Origin: Chloroflexota bacterium
Lineage (GTDB): Bacteria; Chloroflexota; Limnocylindria; QHBO01
Length of the DNA stretch: 64,000 bases
NCBI GenBank assembly: GCA_025699005.1
Contig: JAILWI010000007.1
Coordinates: forward strand, 1 to 64,000
Direction: 5' to 3'
In this document: piece by piece, positions 13,596 to 23,832 of the stretch
How the letters are laid out: the number at the start of each line of letters is the position of its first letter
Numbering within the stretch: the first letter of the stretch is position 1
The notes under the pieces: generated by a model
Told to the model about the DNA's origin: nothing
The model's database searches: none
What the model saw: only the letters and a program-made list of their open reading frames with translations
Position numbers and translations under genes: made by a program

Positions 13596-14702
13596 ATGCC
13601 AAGCGAGAGCACCACGTCCCGCGACCGCACGACGCCGATCCGGCAGGCCCTCGAGCTGACGGATCGGCAGCGCACCGTGCTGCGCGCCGTCGTCGAGGAT
13701 TACGTCCTCACCGCGGTGCCCGTGGGATCCAAGGCACTCGTCAACCGCTACTCCCTCGGCGTCTCACCGGCGACCGTGCGCAGTGCGATGGCCGAGCTCG
13801 AGGCCCTTGGACTCCTGTCGCACCCGCACACGAGCGCCGGTCGCGTTCCCTCGGATCTCGGCTACCGGCTGTACGTGGAGTCGCTCATGCGCGAGGCCGA
13901 GCTCGACCAGGCGGATCGGCTCATGATCCGGCACCAGTTCAGCCAGGTGCAGCTGACGAGCAACGAATGGCTGCGCCTGGCGGCGTCGATCCTCGCCGGC
14001 AGCACGCGCTCGGCTGCGGTCGTCACACCGGCCCGCTCGCGACGGGCGCGCTTCGGACATGTCCAGCTCGTGGCCCTCGCCGATGGCACGCGCCTCGTCG
14101 TCCTGGTGCTGGGGGACGGAAACGTCGTCCAGCGGCGCCTGGACCGGAACGCGCTTCAGCGCGCGGTGCCTGACAGCACGCTCGACCAGGCCGAGCTCGA
14201 CGCGACCGCCGGCATTCTCAACACCGAGCTCGCCGGGCTCTCGGCACCCCAGGTTCGACGCCGGACCGCGAAGCTTCCCGAGCTATCAGCGCACGTCGCC
14301 GGCGACCTGGTTGCCATGCTCGAGGAGGCCGATTCGGTCGTCGTCGAGGACGTCTTCACCGACGGCATCGTCAACGTCCTCGAGCAGCCCGAGTTCGCGG
14401 AGGGATCGCGCCTGCGACCCGTGCTCGAGGTCCTTCAGCGCAGCGACTTCCTGGAGCAGCTGGTGCCCGTGCTGACCCGCAGCGGCGGTGTGCACGTGAT
14501 CATCGGCCGGGAGAACTCGAACGACGCGATGCACGAGGTCAGCCTCGTCTTCGCGCCCTACGGCGCACCCGACCGGGCACTCGGCTTGCTCGGAGTGCTG
14601 GGCCCGACCCGCATGCGCTACCCGCGGGCCATCCCGACGGTGCGCTACCTGTCGTCGCTCATGAACGAGCTCATCAACAGTCACTACGGCGAGACCCAAT
14701 GA
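13596..14702 (+). CDS. hrcA: Heat-inducible transcription repressor HrcA
   Basis: Repressor that binds CIRCE and is kept active by GroEL in studied species. The N-terminal winged helix begins at ELTDRQRTVLRAVVEDYVLTAVPVGS; the recognition region is SLGVSPATVRSAMAELEALGLLSHPHTSAGRVPSDLGYR. The GAF-like core follows, and the C-terminus has the typical GPTRMRYPRAIPTVRYLS. At 368 residues it is usual to slightly long. The ATG at 13596 is chosen because GGAGG (13586-13590) precedes it and CIRCE lies directly upstream; the same frame is open farther upstream but inside hemW. It overlaps grpE by 4 nt. Confidence 0.95.
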   Translation: MPSESTTSRDRTTPIRQALELTDRQRTVLRAVVEDYVLTAVPVGSKALVNRYSLGVSPATVRSAMAELEALGLLSHPHTSAGRVPSDLGYRLYVESLMREAELDQADRLMIRHQFSQVQLTSNEWLRLAASILAGSTRSAAVVTPARSRRARFGHVQLVALADGTRLVVLVLGDGNVVQRRLDRNALQRAVPDSTLDQAELDATAGILNTELAGLSAPQVRRRTAKLPELSAHVAGDLVAMLEEADSVVVEDVFTDGIVNVLEQPEFAEGSRLRPVLEVLQRSDFLEQLVPVLTRSGGVHVIIGRENSNDAMHEVSLVFAPYGAPDRALGLLGVLGPTRMRYPRAIPTVRYLSSLMNELINSHYGETQ

Positions 14703-15283
14703 CCGACCAACCCACGAACGGCGGGCCACGCACCCGCTCGACGAAGACCCGCGGCGAGGAGCGAGCGGAGGCGATCGCGACTCCGTCCCGGATCGAGCTG
14801 GCGGAGCGGATCGAGCTGCTCGAGCGAGAGCTCGAGGAGGCTCGTCGCGCGGAAGAGGAGCACCGCAACAACTGGCATCGCTCGGCGGCCGACTTCGCCA
14901 ACTACAAGCGACGGACCGAGGAGGAGCGCTCGACGCTGACGCAGTTCAGCAACGCGGTCCTCATCGGCAAGCTGCTGGGCGTGCTCGACGACTTCGACCG
15001 GGCGCTCGACAACGTCCCGGACGAGATCCACGACCCGTGGCTGGAGGGCGTCCAGCTGACCGAGCGCAAGCTGCGCAGCGTCCTCGAGTCGGAGGGTGTG
15101 ACGCAGATCGAGGCGGTCGGACAGCCGTTCGACCCGAACCTGCACGAGGCGGTCGTCCACGAGGACACCGCCGACCATCCCGACAACGAAGTGATCGGCG
15201 AGCTGCAGCGCGGATACCGCCTGCACGACCGGGTGATCCGGCCGAGCCTCGTCCGAGTGGCGAACAACCCGAAGGAGCACTGA
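14699..15283 (+). CDS. grpE: GrpE nucleotide-exchange factor for DnaK
   Basis: Cochaperone that releases ADP from DnaK. A long charged N-terminal coiled coil (about residues 30-75, [20 protein letters not shown]) leads into the conserved [20 protein letters not shown], the [16 protein letters not shown] segment and the beta-wing domain ending [13 protein letters not shown] and [17 protein letters not shown]. The 194-residue length is normal. It overlaps hrcA (ATGA) and is 7 nt from dnaK. Confidence 0.95.
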   Translation: MTDQPTNGGPRTRSTKTRGEERAEAIATPSRIELAERIELLERELEEARRAEEEHRNNWHRSAADFANYKRRTEEERSTLTQFSNAVLIGKLLGVLDDFDRALDNVPDEIHDPWLEGVQLTERKLRSVLESEGVTQIEAVGQPFDPNLHEAVVHEDTADHPDNEVIGELQRGYRLHDRVIRPSLVRVANNPKEH

Positions 15284-15290
15284 ACGACCC

Positions 15291-17222
<1,932 letters not shown>

Positions 17223-17248
17223 CCTCCTCGCTCCTCGAACATCCGGTG

Positions 17249-17277
17249 AAGGCCGGGCCCCGCGCGGGTCCGGCCTT
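17249..17277. terminator. Terminator between dnaK and mscL
   Basis: AAGGCCGGGCCC (17249-17260) pairs with GGGTCCGGCCTT (17266-17277), a 12-bp stem with one G-T pair and a 5-nt loop. The A/T bases at the stem ends provide a partial U-tract in either direction, fitting the convergent arrangement. Confidence 0.8.
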
Positions 17278-17298
17278 CCTGCATCCGGTCCACCCGGA

Positions 17299-17715
17299 TC
17301 ACGCCCCCGGTTCGGCCACCGGCTGCGGCTGCGTGCACATCGGGCAACGGCGGGCGGCGATCGGGATCTCCGACGTGCACTCGGTGCAGGTCTTCGTGGT
17401 CGGGGTGGGCTCGGCGCCGGCCTGGCGTCGGGCCTCGAGCGCGTTCAGCGGTCGCACGACGAAGAAGTAGATCGCCGCGGCGACCATGAGGAAGCTGAGC
17501 AGCGCATTGAGGAAGAGGCCGTACCGCACGGTGGCCTTCCCGACCGTCACCGCGAGCTCGTCGAAGTTCGGCGACCCGAAGATCCCGAGCAGTGGCGTCA
17601 GGATGTCGGTGACGAACGAGGTCACGACGGCGCCGAAGGATGCGCCGATGACGACCGCCACGGCCAGCTCGACGACGTTGCCGCGCAGGATGAACTCTCG
17701 GAATCCCTGGATCAT
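17299..17715 (-). CDS. mscL: MscL mechanosensitive channel with C-terminal zinc ribbon
   Basis: Large-conductance mechanosensitive channel that opens under hypo-osmotic shock. Residues 1-95 are MscL: the amphipathic start MIQGFREFILRGNVVELAVAVVIGASFGAVV (first membrane helix with the pore Gly/Ala/Val pattern), the extracellular loop, and the second helix LLSFLMVAAAIYFFVVRPLN. After a short linker the protein ends with CTEC-x10-CPMC (C110, C113, C124, C127), a zinc-ribbon replacing the usual charged C-terminal helix bundle. Length 138 is normal for the family, so the ribbon is a substitution rather than a simple addition. Divergent from xth with 53 bp between starts. Confidence 0.92.
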   Translation of the reverse strand: MIQGFREFILRGNVVELAVAVVIGASFGAVVTSFVTDILTPLLGIFGSPNFDELAVTVGKATVRYGLFLNALLSFLMVAAAIYFFVVRPLNALEARRQAGAEPTPTTKTCTECTSEIPIAARRCPMCTQPQPVAEPGA

Positions 17716-17755
17716 GGGTCGGGCGGTCTCCGTTTCGGGTGTGGGTGATCTCGCC

Positions 17756-17761
17756 TATCCT
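17756..17761 (+). promoter_or_regulatory. -10 box of xth (leaderless type)
   Basis: TATCCT ends 7 nt before ATG 17769. This places the transcription start at the codon and rules out the earlier in-frame GTG at 17739, which lies upstream of the box. Confidence 0.5.
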
Positions 17762-17768
17762 CGCATCG

Positions 17769-18554
17769 ATGCGACTTGCCACGTGGAACGTCAACTCGCT
17801 GAAGGCGCGCCTCGAGCGCGTCCTGGCCTGGACCGAGCGTCACCAGCCCGACGTTCTGTGCATCCAGGAGACGAAGCTGTCCGATGCCCAGGTGCCGATG
17901 ATGGACTTCCGCGCCCTGGGATACGACGTCGTGCACCACGGTCCCGGGCGCTGGAACGGGGTGGCGATCGCGTCGCGCATCGGCATCACCGATGTCGTGG
18001 CCGGCCTGCCGGCGCTCGACGACTGGACCGATGACGGCGGGCGCTTCCTGGCCGCGACCTGCGGCACGACGCGCGTGGCGAGCGTCTACGTCCCGAACGG
18101 ACGCGTCGTGGACTCCGAGTTCTACCTCGAGAAGCTCGAGTGGCTGGCCCGGCTGTCACGCTGGCTCGACGACAACGACCCGTCCACCGAGCTCGCGATC
18201 TGCGGGGACTACAACGTGGCGCCCGAGGACGACGACGTCTGGGACGTCAACGCGGTCCACGGGGCGACCCACGTCTCGCCGCGTGAGCGCGCGGCCGTGG
18301 CGAAGCTGCGTGAGTGGGGGATGGTCGACGTCGTGCGGCGCTTCAACCCAGACCCCGGCTTCTTCACCTGGTGGGACTACCGCGCCGGCCACTTTCACAA
18401 GAACTTCGGCATGCGCATCGACCACGTCTATGCCAGCGAGCCGCTCGCGGCACGGGCGGTCGCCGCGATCCGGGACCGCGACGCCCGCAAACCGTCGACC
18501 TACCCCGGGATTCCCTCGGACCACGCACCGCTCGTGGTCGACTTCGCGGACTGA
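17769..18554 (+). CDS. xth: Exodeoxyribonuclease III (AP endonuclease)
   Basis: EEP-fold nuclease that cleaves DNA at abasic sites and removes 3' blocking groups in base-excision repair. The start MRLATWNVNSLKARL, metal-binding Glu in CIQETKL, catalytic GDYNVAPEDDDVWD, WWDYR and IDHVYAS, and the C-terminal SDHAPLVVDF (His of the Asp-His pair) are all present. The 261-residue length is normal. It faces a minus-strand YcaQ-like glycosylase gene, a possible small repair neighbourhood. Confidence 0.94.
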   Translation: MRLATWNVNSLKARLERVLAWTERHQPDVLCIQETKLSDAQVPMMDFRALGYDVVHHGPGRWNGVAIASRIGITDVVAGLPALDDWTDDGGRFLAATCGTTRVASVYVPNGRVVDSEFYLEKLEWLARLSRWLDDNDPSTELAICGDYNVAPEDDDVWDVNAVHGATHVSPRERAAVAKLREWGMVDVVRRFNPDPGFFTWWDYRAGHFHKNFGMRIDHVYASEPLAARAVAAIRDRDARKPSTYPGIPSDHAPLVVDFAD

Positions 18555-18575
18555 CGGCCGGAGCGCCAGCCGGCG

Positions 18576-19808
18576 TCAGCGGTCGCGCACGAGGTTCGCG
18601 ACGGACCGTCCGACCCGGGTGCGCGGCCACGCGACCTTCTCCGCGCCGACGAAGCGCCGGTAGTCCTCGACCGCACGGGTGAGCGCCGTGGCGAAGGCCG
18701 GGTCGCCGGCGGGATCGAAGTCCGGCTCGAACCACACGCCGAGGATGCGAAGCGTCTTCGTCTTGCGATCCAGCCTCGGCTCGATGCGGCCGACGAACCG
18801 ATCGCCGAAGAGGATCGGCAGGACGTAGTAGCCCCACTTCCGCTTCTTCTCGGGGACGTAGACCTCCCACAGGTAGTCGAAGCCCCACAGGTCGCGGAGG
18901 AGACGCCGATCCCACACGATCGGGTCCAGTGGTGCGAGGAACGAGACGCCGGTGGCGGCGAGCGGAGCCACGGCATCCCTGAGCATCGGCAGCTCATCGG
19001 CGAGGACGTAGCTGACGGACTTCATTCCCTCGACCTGGATCGGCGCGAGCACGCCGTCGTCGACGAGGCGATCCGTCCGCCGGCGGCGATCGGCGGGTGG
19101 ACCGGCGCTGTACATGACCTCCATCTGCACCCCGTTCGGGGCCGTGATGCCCATGGCGCGGAAGCGGCTCAGCAGCCGGTGCGTCATCGCCTCCTCCTCC
19201 GATGCGGGATCGGCGAGGAGCTTCGCCGGGACGATGCGCTCGATGAGGTCGTAGTGGCGGCGGTTTCCCTCGCGCCGCGCGATGCCGATGCGGCCGATGA
19301 CGAACAGCGCCTCCATGACGGCCCGGCTGGCGCGGGTCGGCGCCCACCACCAGTCAATGGCGTGGGCGTGCTCCGCGAACGCGGCGGTGGTGAGCGGTCC
19401 ATCGGCCTCGAGGCGCGCGAGGACGGCATCGGCGACGGCGCGCTGCTCGGTGAGGATGCCGCCTTCGACGTCGGCGCGGTTGCGCTCCCAGGTGACCCGG
19501 TAGTGCGGCAGCTCGTCGATCGGGACGATGTTGAGGCTCTTGTTGTAGAGCTCGATGAGGCGCCGATCGGGTCCGTAGAGGTACTCCTCGCACCACGCGC
19601 GCTGATAGCCGCCGATCCGGGCATGGAGCACGAGGTCGTGGTTGCGCGCGCCGGGCACCTCGAGCGGGTCGAACTGCAGCAGGCCCAGCCGATCGATGAC
19701 GGCCATGACGCTGGCGGGCTCGGCCGGCAGCGCGCGCGGCGGCGCCAGGAGATGGCGCGTGACGAGGAATCGGCGCGCCTGGTCCGCCGATACGGCGAGG
19801 GGATCCAT
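18576..19808 (-). CDS. YcaQ-like winged-helix DNA glycosylase
   Basis: A 410-residue member of the HTH_42 (DUF1006) family, whose studied members (E. coli YcaQ/AlkX, Streptomyces AlkZ) unhook interstrand crosslinks and excise alkylated bases. The QFDP motif in GLLQFDPLEVPGARNHDLVLHARI corresponds to the catalytic QxD/QxQ region of the family. The remaining sequence shows tandem winged helices and the conserved WGFDYLWEVYVPEKKRKWGYYVLPIL and GDRFVGRIEPRLDRK. Start ATG 19808 fits TACGAT at 19820-19815 six nt upstream. It diverges from dnaJ across a CIRCE element, so heat control of both sides is conceivable. Confidence 0.85.
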   Translation of the reverse strand: MDPLAVSADQARRFLVTRHLLAPPRALPAEPASVMAVIDRLGLLQFDPLEVPGARNHDLVLHARIGGYQRAWCEEYLYGPDRRLIELYNKSLNIVPIDELPHYRVTWERNRADVEGGILTEQRAVADAVLARLEADGPLTTAAFAEHAHAIDWWWAPTRASRAVMEALFVIGRIGIARREGNRRHYDLIERIVPAKLLADPASEEEAMTHRLLSRFRAMGITAPNGVQMEVMYSAGPPADRRRRTDRLVDDGVLAPIQVEGMKSVSYVLADELPMLRDAVAPLAATGVSFLAPLDPIVWDRRLLRDLWGFDYLWEVYVPEKKRKWGYYVLPILFGDRFVGRIEPRLDRKTKTLRILGVWFEPDFDPAGDPAFATALTRAVEDYRRFVGAEKVAWPRTRVGRSVANLVRDR

Positions 19809-19814
19809 GAGCGG

Positions 19815-19820
19815 ATCGTA
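19815..19820 (-). promoter_or_regulatory. -10 box of the ycaQ-like gene (leaderless type)
   Basis: TACGAT on the minus strand ends 6 nt before the ATG at 19808. The CIRCE element lies 34 bp upstream, within the region RNA polymerase would occupy. Confidence 0.45.
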
Positions 19821-19854
19821 GCGGCGTGAGCCTTCGCCTTCCGGGCGCATCGGC

Positions 19855-19881
19855 TTGGCACTCGCCGCATTTGAGTGCCAA
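19855..19881 (+). promoter_or_regulatory. CIRCE operator upstream of dnaJ
   Basis: TTGGCACTC-N9-GAGTGCCAA is a perfect 9-9-9 inverted repeat and differs from the consensus by one symmetric change in each half. It ends 4 bp before the dnaJ -10 box, covering the -35 region, so HrcA binding would exclude polymerase. Confidence 0.93.
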
Positions 19882-19885
19882 TTGG

Positions 19886-19891
19886 TATGAT
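19886..19891 (+). promoter_or_regulatory. -10 box of dnaJ (leaderless type)
   Basis: TATGAT ends 10 nt before ATG 19902. The box supports that start over the earlier in-frame codons at 19875 and 19887, which overlap the operator or the box. Confidence 0.55.
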
Positions 19892-19901
19892 CCTGCGCGC
19901 C

Positions 19902-21029
19902 ATGGCCGTGAAACGCGATTACTACGACATCCTGGGTGTCGGCAAGGACGCCGACGAGGCCGAGATCAAGCGTGCCTTCCGTCGCCTCGCCCAGCAGCAC
20001 CATCCCGACGTCGACAAGAACGACGGGGCCGAGGAGCGCTTCAAGGAGCTCAACGAGGCGTACCGCGTCCTGTCCGACCGGCAGCGCCGATCGGCGTACG
20101 ACATGTTCGGCCATGCCGGCGTGGAGGGTGCCGCGGCCGGTGGTTTCGAGGGCTTCGGCGGTGGCTTCGGGCCGTTCGGCGACATCTTCGACGCGTTCTT
20201 CGGCGGGGCACCGGCCGGCACGCGACGGCGCACCCGTGTCGTGGCCGGGGCCGACCTCCGCTACGACCTCACGATCGACTTCGCGGAAGCCGTCTTCGGC
20301 ATCACGAAGGAGATCACATTCCCCACGCTCGTCACCTGCGCCCGCTGCGAGGGCTCAGGCGGCGAGCCCGGCACGGAGCCGGAGACCTGCCCGGAGTGCA
20401 ACGGCAGCGGGGAGAAGCGCCGGGTGGCGCAGACGATCCTCGGGCAGATGGTCAACATCGTGGCCTGTCCTCGCTGTCGCGGGGAGGGGACCGTCATCAC
20501 GAACGCCTGCGGCATCTGCAACGGCGACGGCCGGACCCGCGAGGAGCGGACCGTGGCGGTGACGATTCCTGCCGGGATCGACGACGGACAGCGCATCGCG
20601 CTCGAGGGCGAGGGCGAGGCCGGTCCCCGCGGCGGCCCGAATGGGGATCTCTACGTCGCGGTCAGCGTCCGCGAGCATCCCGACCTCGTCCGCCGGGGCA
20701 CCGAGCTGTACCACGAGCTGCCGATCACGTTCCCGCAGGCGGCGCTCGGTGCCAGGCTCACCGTCCCCACCGTCGAGGGCGAGGAGGAGGTCGAGGTCCC
20801 GGCCGGAGCGCAGTCGGGCCACGAGGTCCGGCTTCGCGGCAAGGGCGTGCCGCGCCTTCGCGGCGCAGGTCGGGGCGATCTCCACGTGATCGTCAACGTC
20901 GTGGTCCCGACGAAGCTCTCGAAGCGCGAACGCGAGCTGCTCGAGGAGCTCGGCGAGGTCAGCGGGCCCGCGGTCCTGCCGAAGACCGGCGGCACGGTCA
21001 TGGACCGCCTCCGCGACCTGTTCGGCTGA
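19902..21029 (+). CDS. dnaJ: Chaperone DnaJ (Hsp40)
   Basis: Class A J-protein that stimulates DnaK ATPase. The J domain begins KRDYYDILGV and carries HHPDVDKN (HPD); a G/F-rich stretch (about residues 77-105) follows; four CxxCxGxG repeats (CARCEGSG, CPECNGSG, CPRCRGEG, CGICNGDG) form two zinc centres; then two substrate-binding beta domains. Length 375 is usual. It is separate from hrcA-grpE-dnaK but has its own perfect CIRCE. prmA begins 10 nt after the stop, and the order dnaJ-prmA-rsmE-HIT-rpsU-yqeY is a common bacterial arrangement. Confidence 0.97.
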   Translation: MAVKRDYYDILGVGKDADEAEIKRAFRRLAQQHHPDVDKNDGAEERFKELNEAYRVLSDRQRRSAYDMFGHAGVEGAAAGGFEGFGGGFGPFGDIFDAFFGGAPAGTRRRTRVVAGADLRYDLTIDFAEAVFGITKEITFPTLVTCARCEGSGGEPGTEPETCPECNGSGEKRRVAQTILGQMVNIVACPRCRGEGTVITNACGICNGDGRTREERTVAVTIPAGIDDGQRIALEGEGEAGPRGGPNGDLYVAVSVREHPDLVRRGTELYHELPITFPQAALGARLTVPTVEGEEEVEVPAGAQSGHEVRLRGKGVPRLRGAGRGDLHVIVNVVVPTKLSKRERELLEELGEVSGPAVLPKTGGTVMDRLRDLFG

Positions 21030-21039
21030 CGCGGCGCCG

Positions 21040-21948
21040 ATGCGCTGGCTCGAGCTCAGCATCGAGGCCGATGTCGAGGCCGTCGAGGCCGTCTCCGAGA
21101 TCCTCGGGCGCGTCGCCGACGGAACCGCGGTCCACCCGACCCGGCTCATTCGCGACCCGAACGACGAGCTCGCGGCCAGCGCCGATCCATCGTCGCCGTT
21201 CGTCGTGACGGCGCATCTCTCGGACGGCCCGGCCGCTCCGGAGGCGATCGAGTCCACGGAGCGCGCGCTGTGGCACCTCCAGGCATTCGGACTGCGGCCG
21301 CTCGGCGCGCTGCGGGTGCGTGCCGTCGACGACGTCGAGTGGACCGACGCCTGGAAGGAGCACTACGCCACGCAGCGCATCGGGCGCGTGGTGATCGCGC
21401 CGTCCTGGGCGCCCGAGGAGCCGGCACGGCCTGACGACGTCGTCATCACGCTGGACCCGGGGATGGCGTTCGGGACCGGCCTGCACCCGACGACCCGTGG
21501 ATGTCTCGGGCTGCTCCAGTCGGTGAACCCCATGCCGGACGAGGTGCTCGACGTCGGCTGCGGCTCGGGGGTGCTGGCCATCGCGGCGCTGCGCCTCGGG
21601 GCGCGGAGGGCCGTCGGGATCGACACCGACGCGCTGGCGGTCGAGGCCACGCGCGAGAACGCCGGTCGCAACGGTCTCGCCGATGCGGTCGAGGTCCGCC
21701 ACGGCACCCTGGACGAGGACGGCGAGCGCTACCCGCTCGTGCTCGCCAACCTCGTGGCGGCGGTGCTCGTCGAGCTCGCCCCGCGCCTCGCCGATCACCT
21801 GGCGCACGGCGGCGTGCTGCTGGCCAGCGGCATCATCGAGCCCCGGGCGGAAGAGGTCGTCGCGGCCATGGAGCGTGCCGGCCTGGCAGTCACGGAGCGT
21901 CGCGATGACGGCGAGTGGGTCAGCGTGCGGCTGGAGCACGCGCCATGA
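21040..21948 (+). CDS. prmA: Ribosomal protein L11 methyltransferase
   Basis: SAM-dependent enzyme that methylates L11. The N-terminal ferredoxin-like substrate-recognition domain (MRWLELSIEADVEAVEAVSEIL) is followed by WTDAWKEHYATQRIGRVVIAPSW, the DPGMAFGTGLHPTT motif diagnostic of PrmA, and the SAM site LDVGCGSGVLAIAA. The NLVAAVLVELAP segment matches the NPPY-like position (N-I/L-x). Length 302 is normal. It overlaps rsmE by 4 nt (ATGA). Confidence 0.93.
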   Translation: MRWLELSIEADVEAVEAVSEILGRVADGTAVHPTRLIRDPNDELAASADPSSPFVVTAHLSDGPAAPEAIESTERALWHLQAFGLRPLGALRVRAVDDVEWTDAWKEHYATQRIGRVVIAPSWAPEEPARPDDVVITLDPGMAFGTGLHPTTRGCLGLLQSVNPMPDEVLDVGCGSGVLAIAALRLGARRAVGIDTDALAVEATRENAGRNGLADAVEVRHGTLDEDGERYPLVLANLVAAVLVELAPRLADHLAHGGVLLASGIIEPRAEEVVAAMERAGLAVTERRDDGEWVSVRLEHAP

Positions 21949-22634
21949 CGCTTCACCGCTTCTTCGTGCCGCCGGACCTCATGCGGGGCGACCGGTTTCC
22001 GCTCCCGTCGCCCATCGAGCGGCAGGTTCGGTCGGTGCTGCGCCTGCGCGACGGCGACGAGATCGTGCTGCTCCCGGGCGACGGGAGCGCGGCGCGCTGC
22101 GCGCTCGACGGCGGGGAGTGCGTCGTGCGCGAGCGCTGCGCGGCGGCGGGCGAGCCCTCGCATCGGCTCGCGATCGTGCAGGCACTGCTGAAGGGCGATG
22201 GGCTCGAACAGGTGATCCGCCGCGGGACCGAGGTCGGTGTGGCGTCGTTCCGGCTCGTCGTCACCGAGCGCTGCGTTGCCCGCGAGATCAACCCGCGCCG
22301 CCTCGAGCGGCTGCGCGCCGTCGCGCGCGAGGCGGCCGAGCAGTCGGAGCGGGGGATCGTCCCGCCGGTGGAGGGCCCGGCAACGCTTGCGGCGGTGCTC
22401 TCGTCATCCTCGGTGCTGCTTCTCGAGCGTCACGATGCCGCCCGGCTGGGCGGCCTCGAGGCACCGAGCACCCTCATCGTCGGGCCGGAAGGCGGCTGGA
22501 CGCCCGCCGAGGTCGAGGAAGCACAGGGAGCCGGCGTGCAGCTGGCCGGGCTCGGGCCGCGGATCCTGCGGTCGGAGACGGTCGCGCCGGTGGCCGCGGC
22601 CGTGGTGTTGTCGCGGACCGGCGACTTCGCCTAG
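21945..22634 (+). CDS. rsmE: 16S rRNA m3U1498 methyltransferase
   Basis: SPOUT-class trefoil-knot methyltransferase acting on the 30S decoding region. The N-terminal PUA-like part starts MTLHRFFVPPDLM; the knot is shown by IVQALLKGDGLEQVIRRGTEVGV, the ERC segment, AVAREAAEQSERGIVPPV, IVGPEGGWTPAEVEEA and LGPRILRSETVAPVAA. Length 229 aa is normal. It overlaps prmA and is followed by a HIT gene with its own box. Confidence 0.93.
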   Translation: MTLHRFFVPPDLMRGDRFPLPSPIERQVRSVLRLRDGDEIVLLPGDGSAARCALDGGECVVRERCAAAGEPSHRLAIVQALLKGDGLEQVIRRGTEVGVASFRLVVTERCVAREINPRRLERLRAVAREAAEQSERGIVPPVEGPATLAAVLSSSSVLLLERHDAARLGGLEAPSTLIVGPEGGWTPAEVEEAQGAGVQLAGLGPRILRSETVAPVAAAVVLSRTGDFA

Positions 22635-22637
22635 GCT
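22632..22637 (+). promoter_or_regulatory. -10 box of the HIT gene (leaderless type)
   Basis: TAGGCT overlaps the rsmE stop and ends 9 nt before ATG 22647. It could give a separate leaderless HIT transcript within the cluster. Confidence 0.4.
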
Positions 22638-22646
22638 GCTGGCGCC

Positions 22647-22997
22647 ATGACCGAACGTGACCCGAACTGCCTGTTCTGCCGCATCGTGGTGGGCGAGATC
22701 CCGTCGGACCGTCTGCTCGAGGACGATCGCGTCGTCGTGTTCCGCGACGTGAACCCGCAGGCGCCGACCCACGTGCTGGCCATTCCTCGCGCCCACATCG
22801 GCTCGCTCGCCGACCTCGACGACGATGACGGGGAGCTGCTCGCCGCGCTCTTCGGTGCGCTGCGCCGGGTCGCGGAGGACGGTGGTATCACGGACTACCG
22901 GGTGATCTCGAACGTCGGTGCCGGCGCCGGGCAGAGCGTGTTCCACCTCCACATCCACCTCCTGGCCGGACGCCCCATGAGCTGGCCACCGGGCTGA
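22647..22997 (+). CDS. HIT-family nucleotide hydrolase (HinT-like)
   Basis: A 116-residue histidine-triad protein. It has the HinT N-terminal pattern [13 protein letters not shown], with two Cys often binding zinc, the [20 protein letters not shown] strand, and the catalytic triad HLHIHLL near the C-terminus (His residues of HxHxH, the middle one the nucleophile). HinT enzymes hydrolyse adenosine phosphoramidates and aminoacyl-AMP; the physiological substrate is not shown by sequence. It lies between rsmE and rpsU as in many bacteria. Confidence 0.9.
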   Translation: MTERDPNCLFCRIVVGEIPSDRLLEDDRVVVFRDVNPQAPTHVLAIPRAHIGSLADLDDDDGELLAALFGALRRVAEDGGITDYRVISNVGAGAGQSVFHLHIHLLAGRPMSWPPG

Positions 22998-23014
22998 CCT
23001 CGCGGCGCCCTCGA

Positions 23015-23043
23015 TTGACCCTCATCGGCCTCGCTGGTACCCT
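23015..23043 (+). promoter_or_regulatory. rpsU promoter
   Basis: TTGACC (23015-23020) and TACCCT (23038-23043) are exactly 17 bp apart. The predicted start near 23050 leaves a leader of about 70 nt ending in AAGGAGG (23108-23114). Confidence 0.7.
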
Positions 23044-23122
23044 TCGTCGGCTTGCGTGCCCGGCGGGTCATCCCGCCATGCAATTTGGGCACGACTATCG
23101 AAGCAGGAAGGAGGCGAGACGT

Positions 23123-23302
23123 TTGGCAGAAGTCCGCGTGGGCGAGAACGAGACGTTCGAGAGCGCGCTGCGTCGTTTCAACAAGAAGATCCAGCAGTCG
23201 GGAATCCTGGCTGAGGCACGACGCCGCGAGCACTACGAGAAGCCCAGCGTGAAGCGAAAGCGCAAGGAAGCCAAGAAGCGAAAGGCAACCTCGCGCGCGT
23301 AG
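23123..23302 (+). CDS. rpsU: Ribosomal protein S21
   Basis: A 59-residue basic small-subunit protein that helps base-pair mRNA to 16S r[44 protein letters not shown] is the S21 core, followed by a short Lys/Arg tail. The TTG start is selected because AAGGAGG lies 8 nt upstream and the encoded sequence begins exactly where the family begins; the frame is open farther upstream, but that part overlaps the promoter. yqeY follows after 57 nt. Confidence 0.93.
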   Translation: MAEVRVGENETFESALRRFNKKIQQSGILAEARRREHYEKPSVKRKRKEAKKRKATSRA

Positions 23303-23359
23303 TCGCCAGACGCCAGCCTCACATCCCACGATCCGGCGCAAGGAGGACCACCGAGACCG

Positions 23360-23830
23360 ATGACGCCGGACACTGATGCCGCGACGACCCTCACCGGTCG
23401 GATCGAGTCCGCCATGCGGGACGCCATGCGCTCCCGCGATGAGCAGCGAACCCAGACGCTTCGGATGGCGATGGCGGCTGCCCAGAACCAGCGGATCGCC
23501 AAGGGCCGAGACCTCACCGACGACGAGGTGGTCGACGTCCTGACGAAGCAGGTCAAGCAGCGCCGCGAGAGCATCGCCATGTACCGCGACGCCGGTCGCG
23601 AGGAGCGCGCCGCCGCCGAGGAGGCGGAGGCCGCCATCCTCGCCGAGTTCCTCCCGCAGCAGCTGTCCGAGGACGAGATCGAGGCGCTCGTGCGTGCCGC
23701 CATCGCCGAGACGGGTGCTTCGTCGCCCGCCGACCTCGGGCGAGTCATGGGCCGCGTCTCGCCCCAGACGCGCGGGCGTGCCGACGGCCGGCTCGTGAGC
23801 GACGTCACCCGTCGCCTCCTGGCCGGCTGA
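23360..23830 (+). CDS. YqeY / GatB-YqeY domain protein
   Basis: A 156-residue helical protein of the YqeY family, related to the tail domain of the GatB amidotransferase subunit that contacts tRNA. Family features: RIESAMRDAMRSRDEQRTQTLRMAMAAAQN, DEVVDVLTKQVKQRRESIAMYRDAGR, and EFLPQQLSEDEIEALVRAAIAETG, ending GRVMGRVSPQTRGRADGRLVS. A role near tRNA charging is assumed from homology; stand-alone members are not well understood. An AAGGAGG-like site (AAGGAGGACCACC, from 23340) precedes the ATG. It is 2 nt from the next gene. Confidence 0.9.
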   Translation: MTPDTDAATTLTGRIESAMRDAMRSRDEQRTQTLRMAMAAAQNQRIAKGRDLTDDEVVDVLTKQVKQRRESIAMYRDAGREERAAAEEAEAAILAEFLPQQLSEDEIEALVRAAIAETGASSPADLGRVMGRVSPQTRGRADGRLVSDVTRRLLAG

Positions 23831-23832
23831 CC

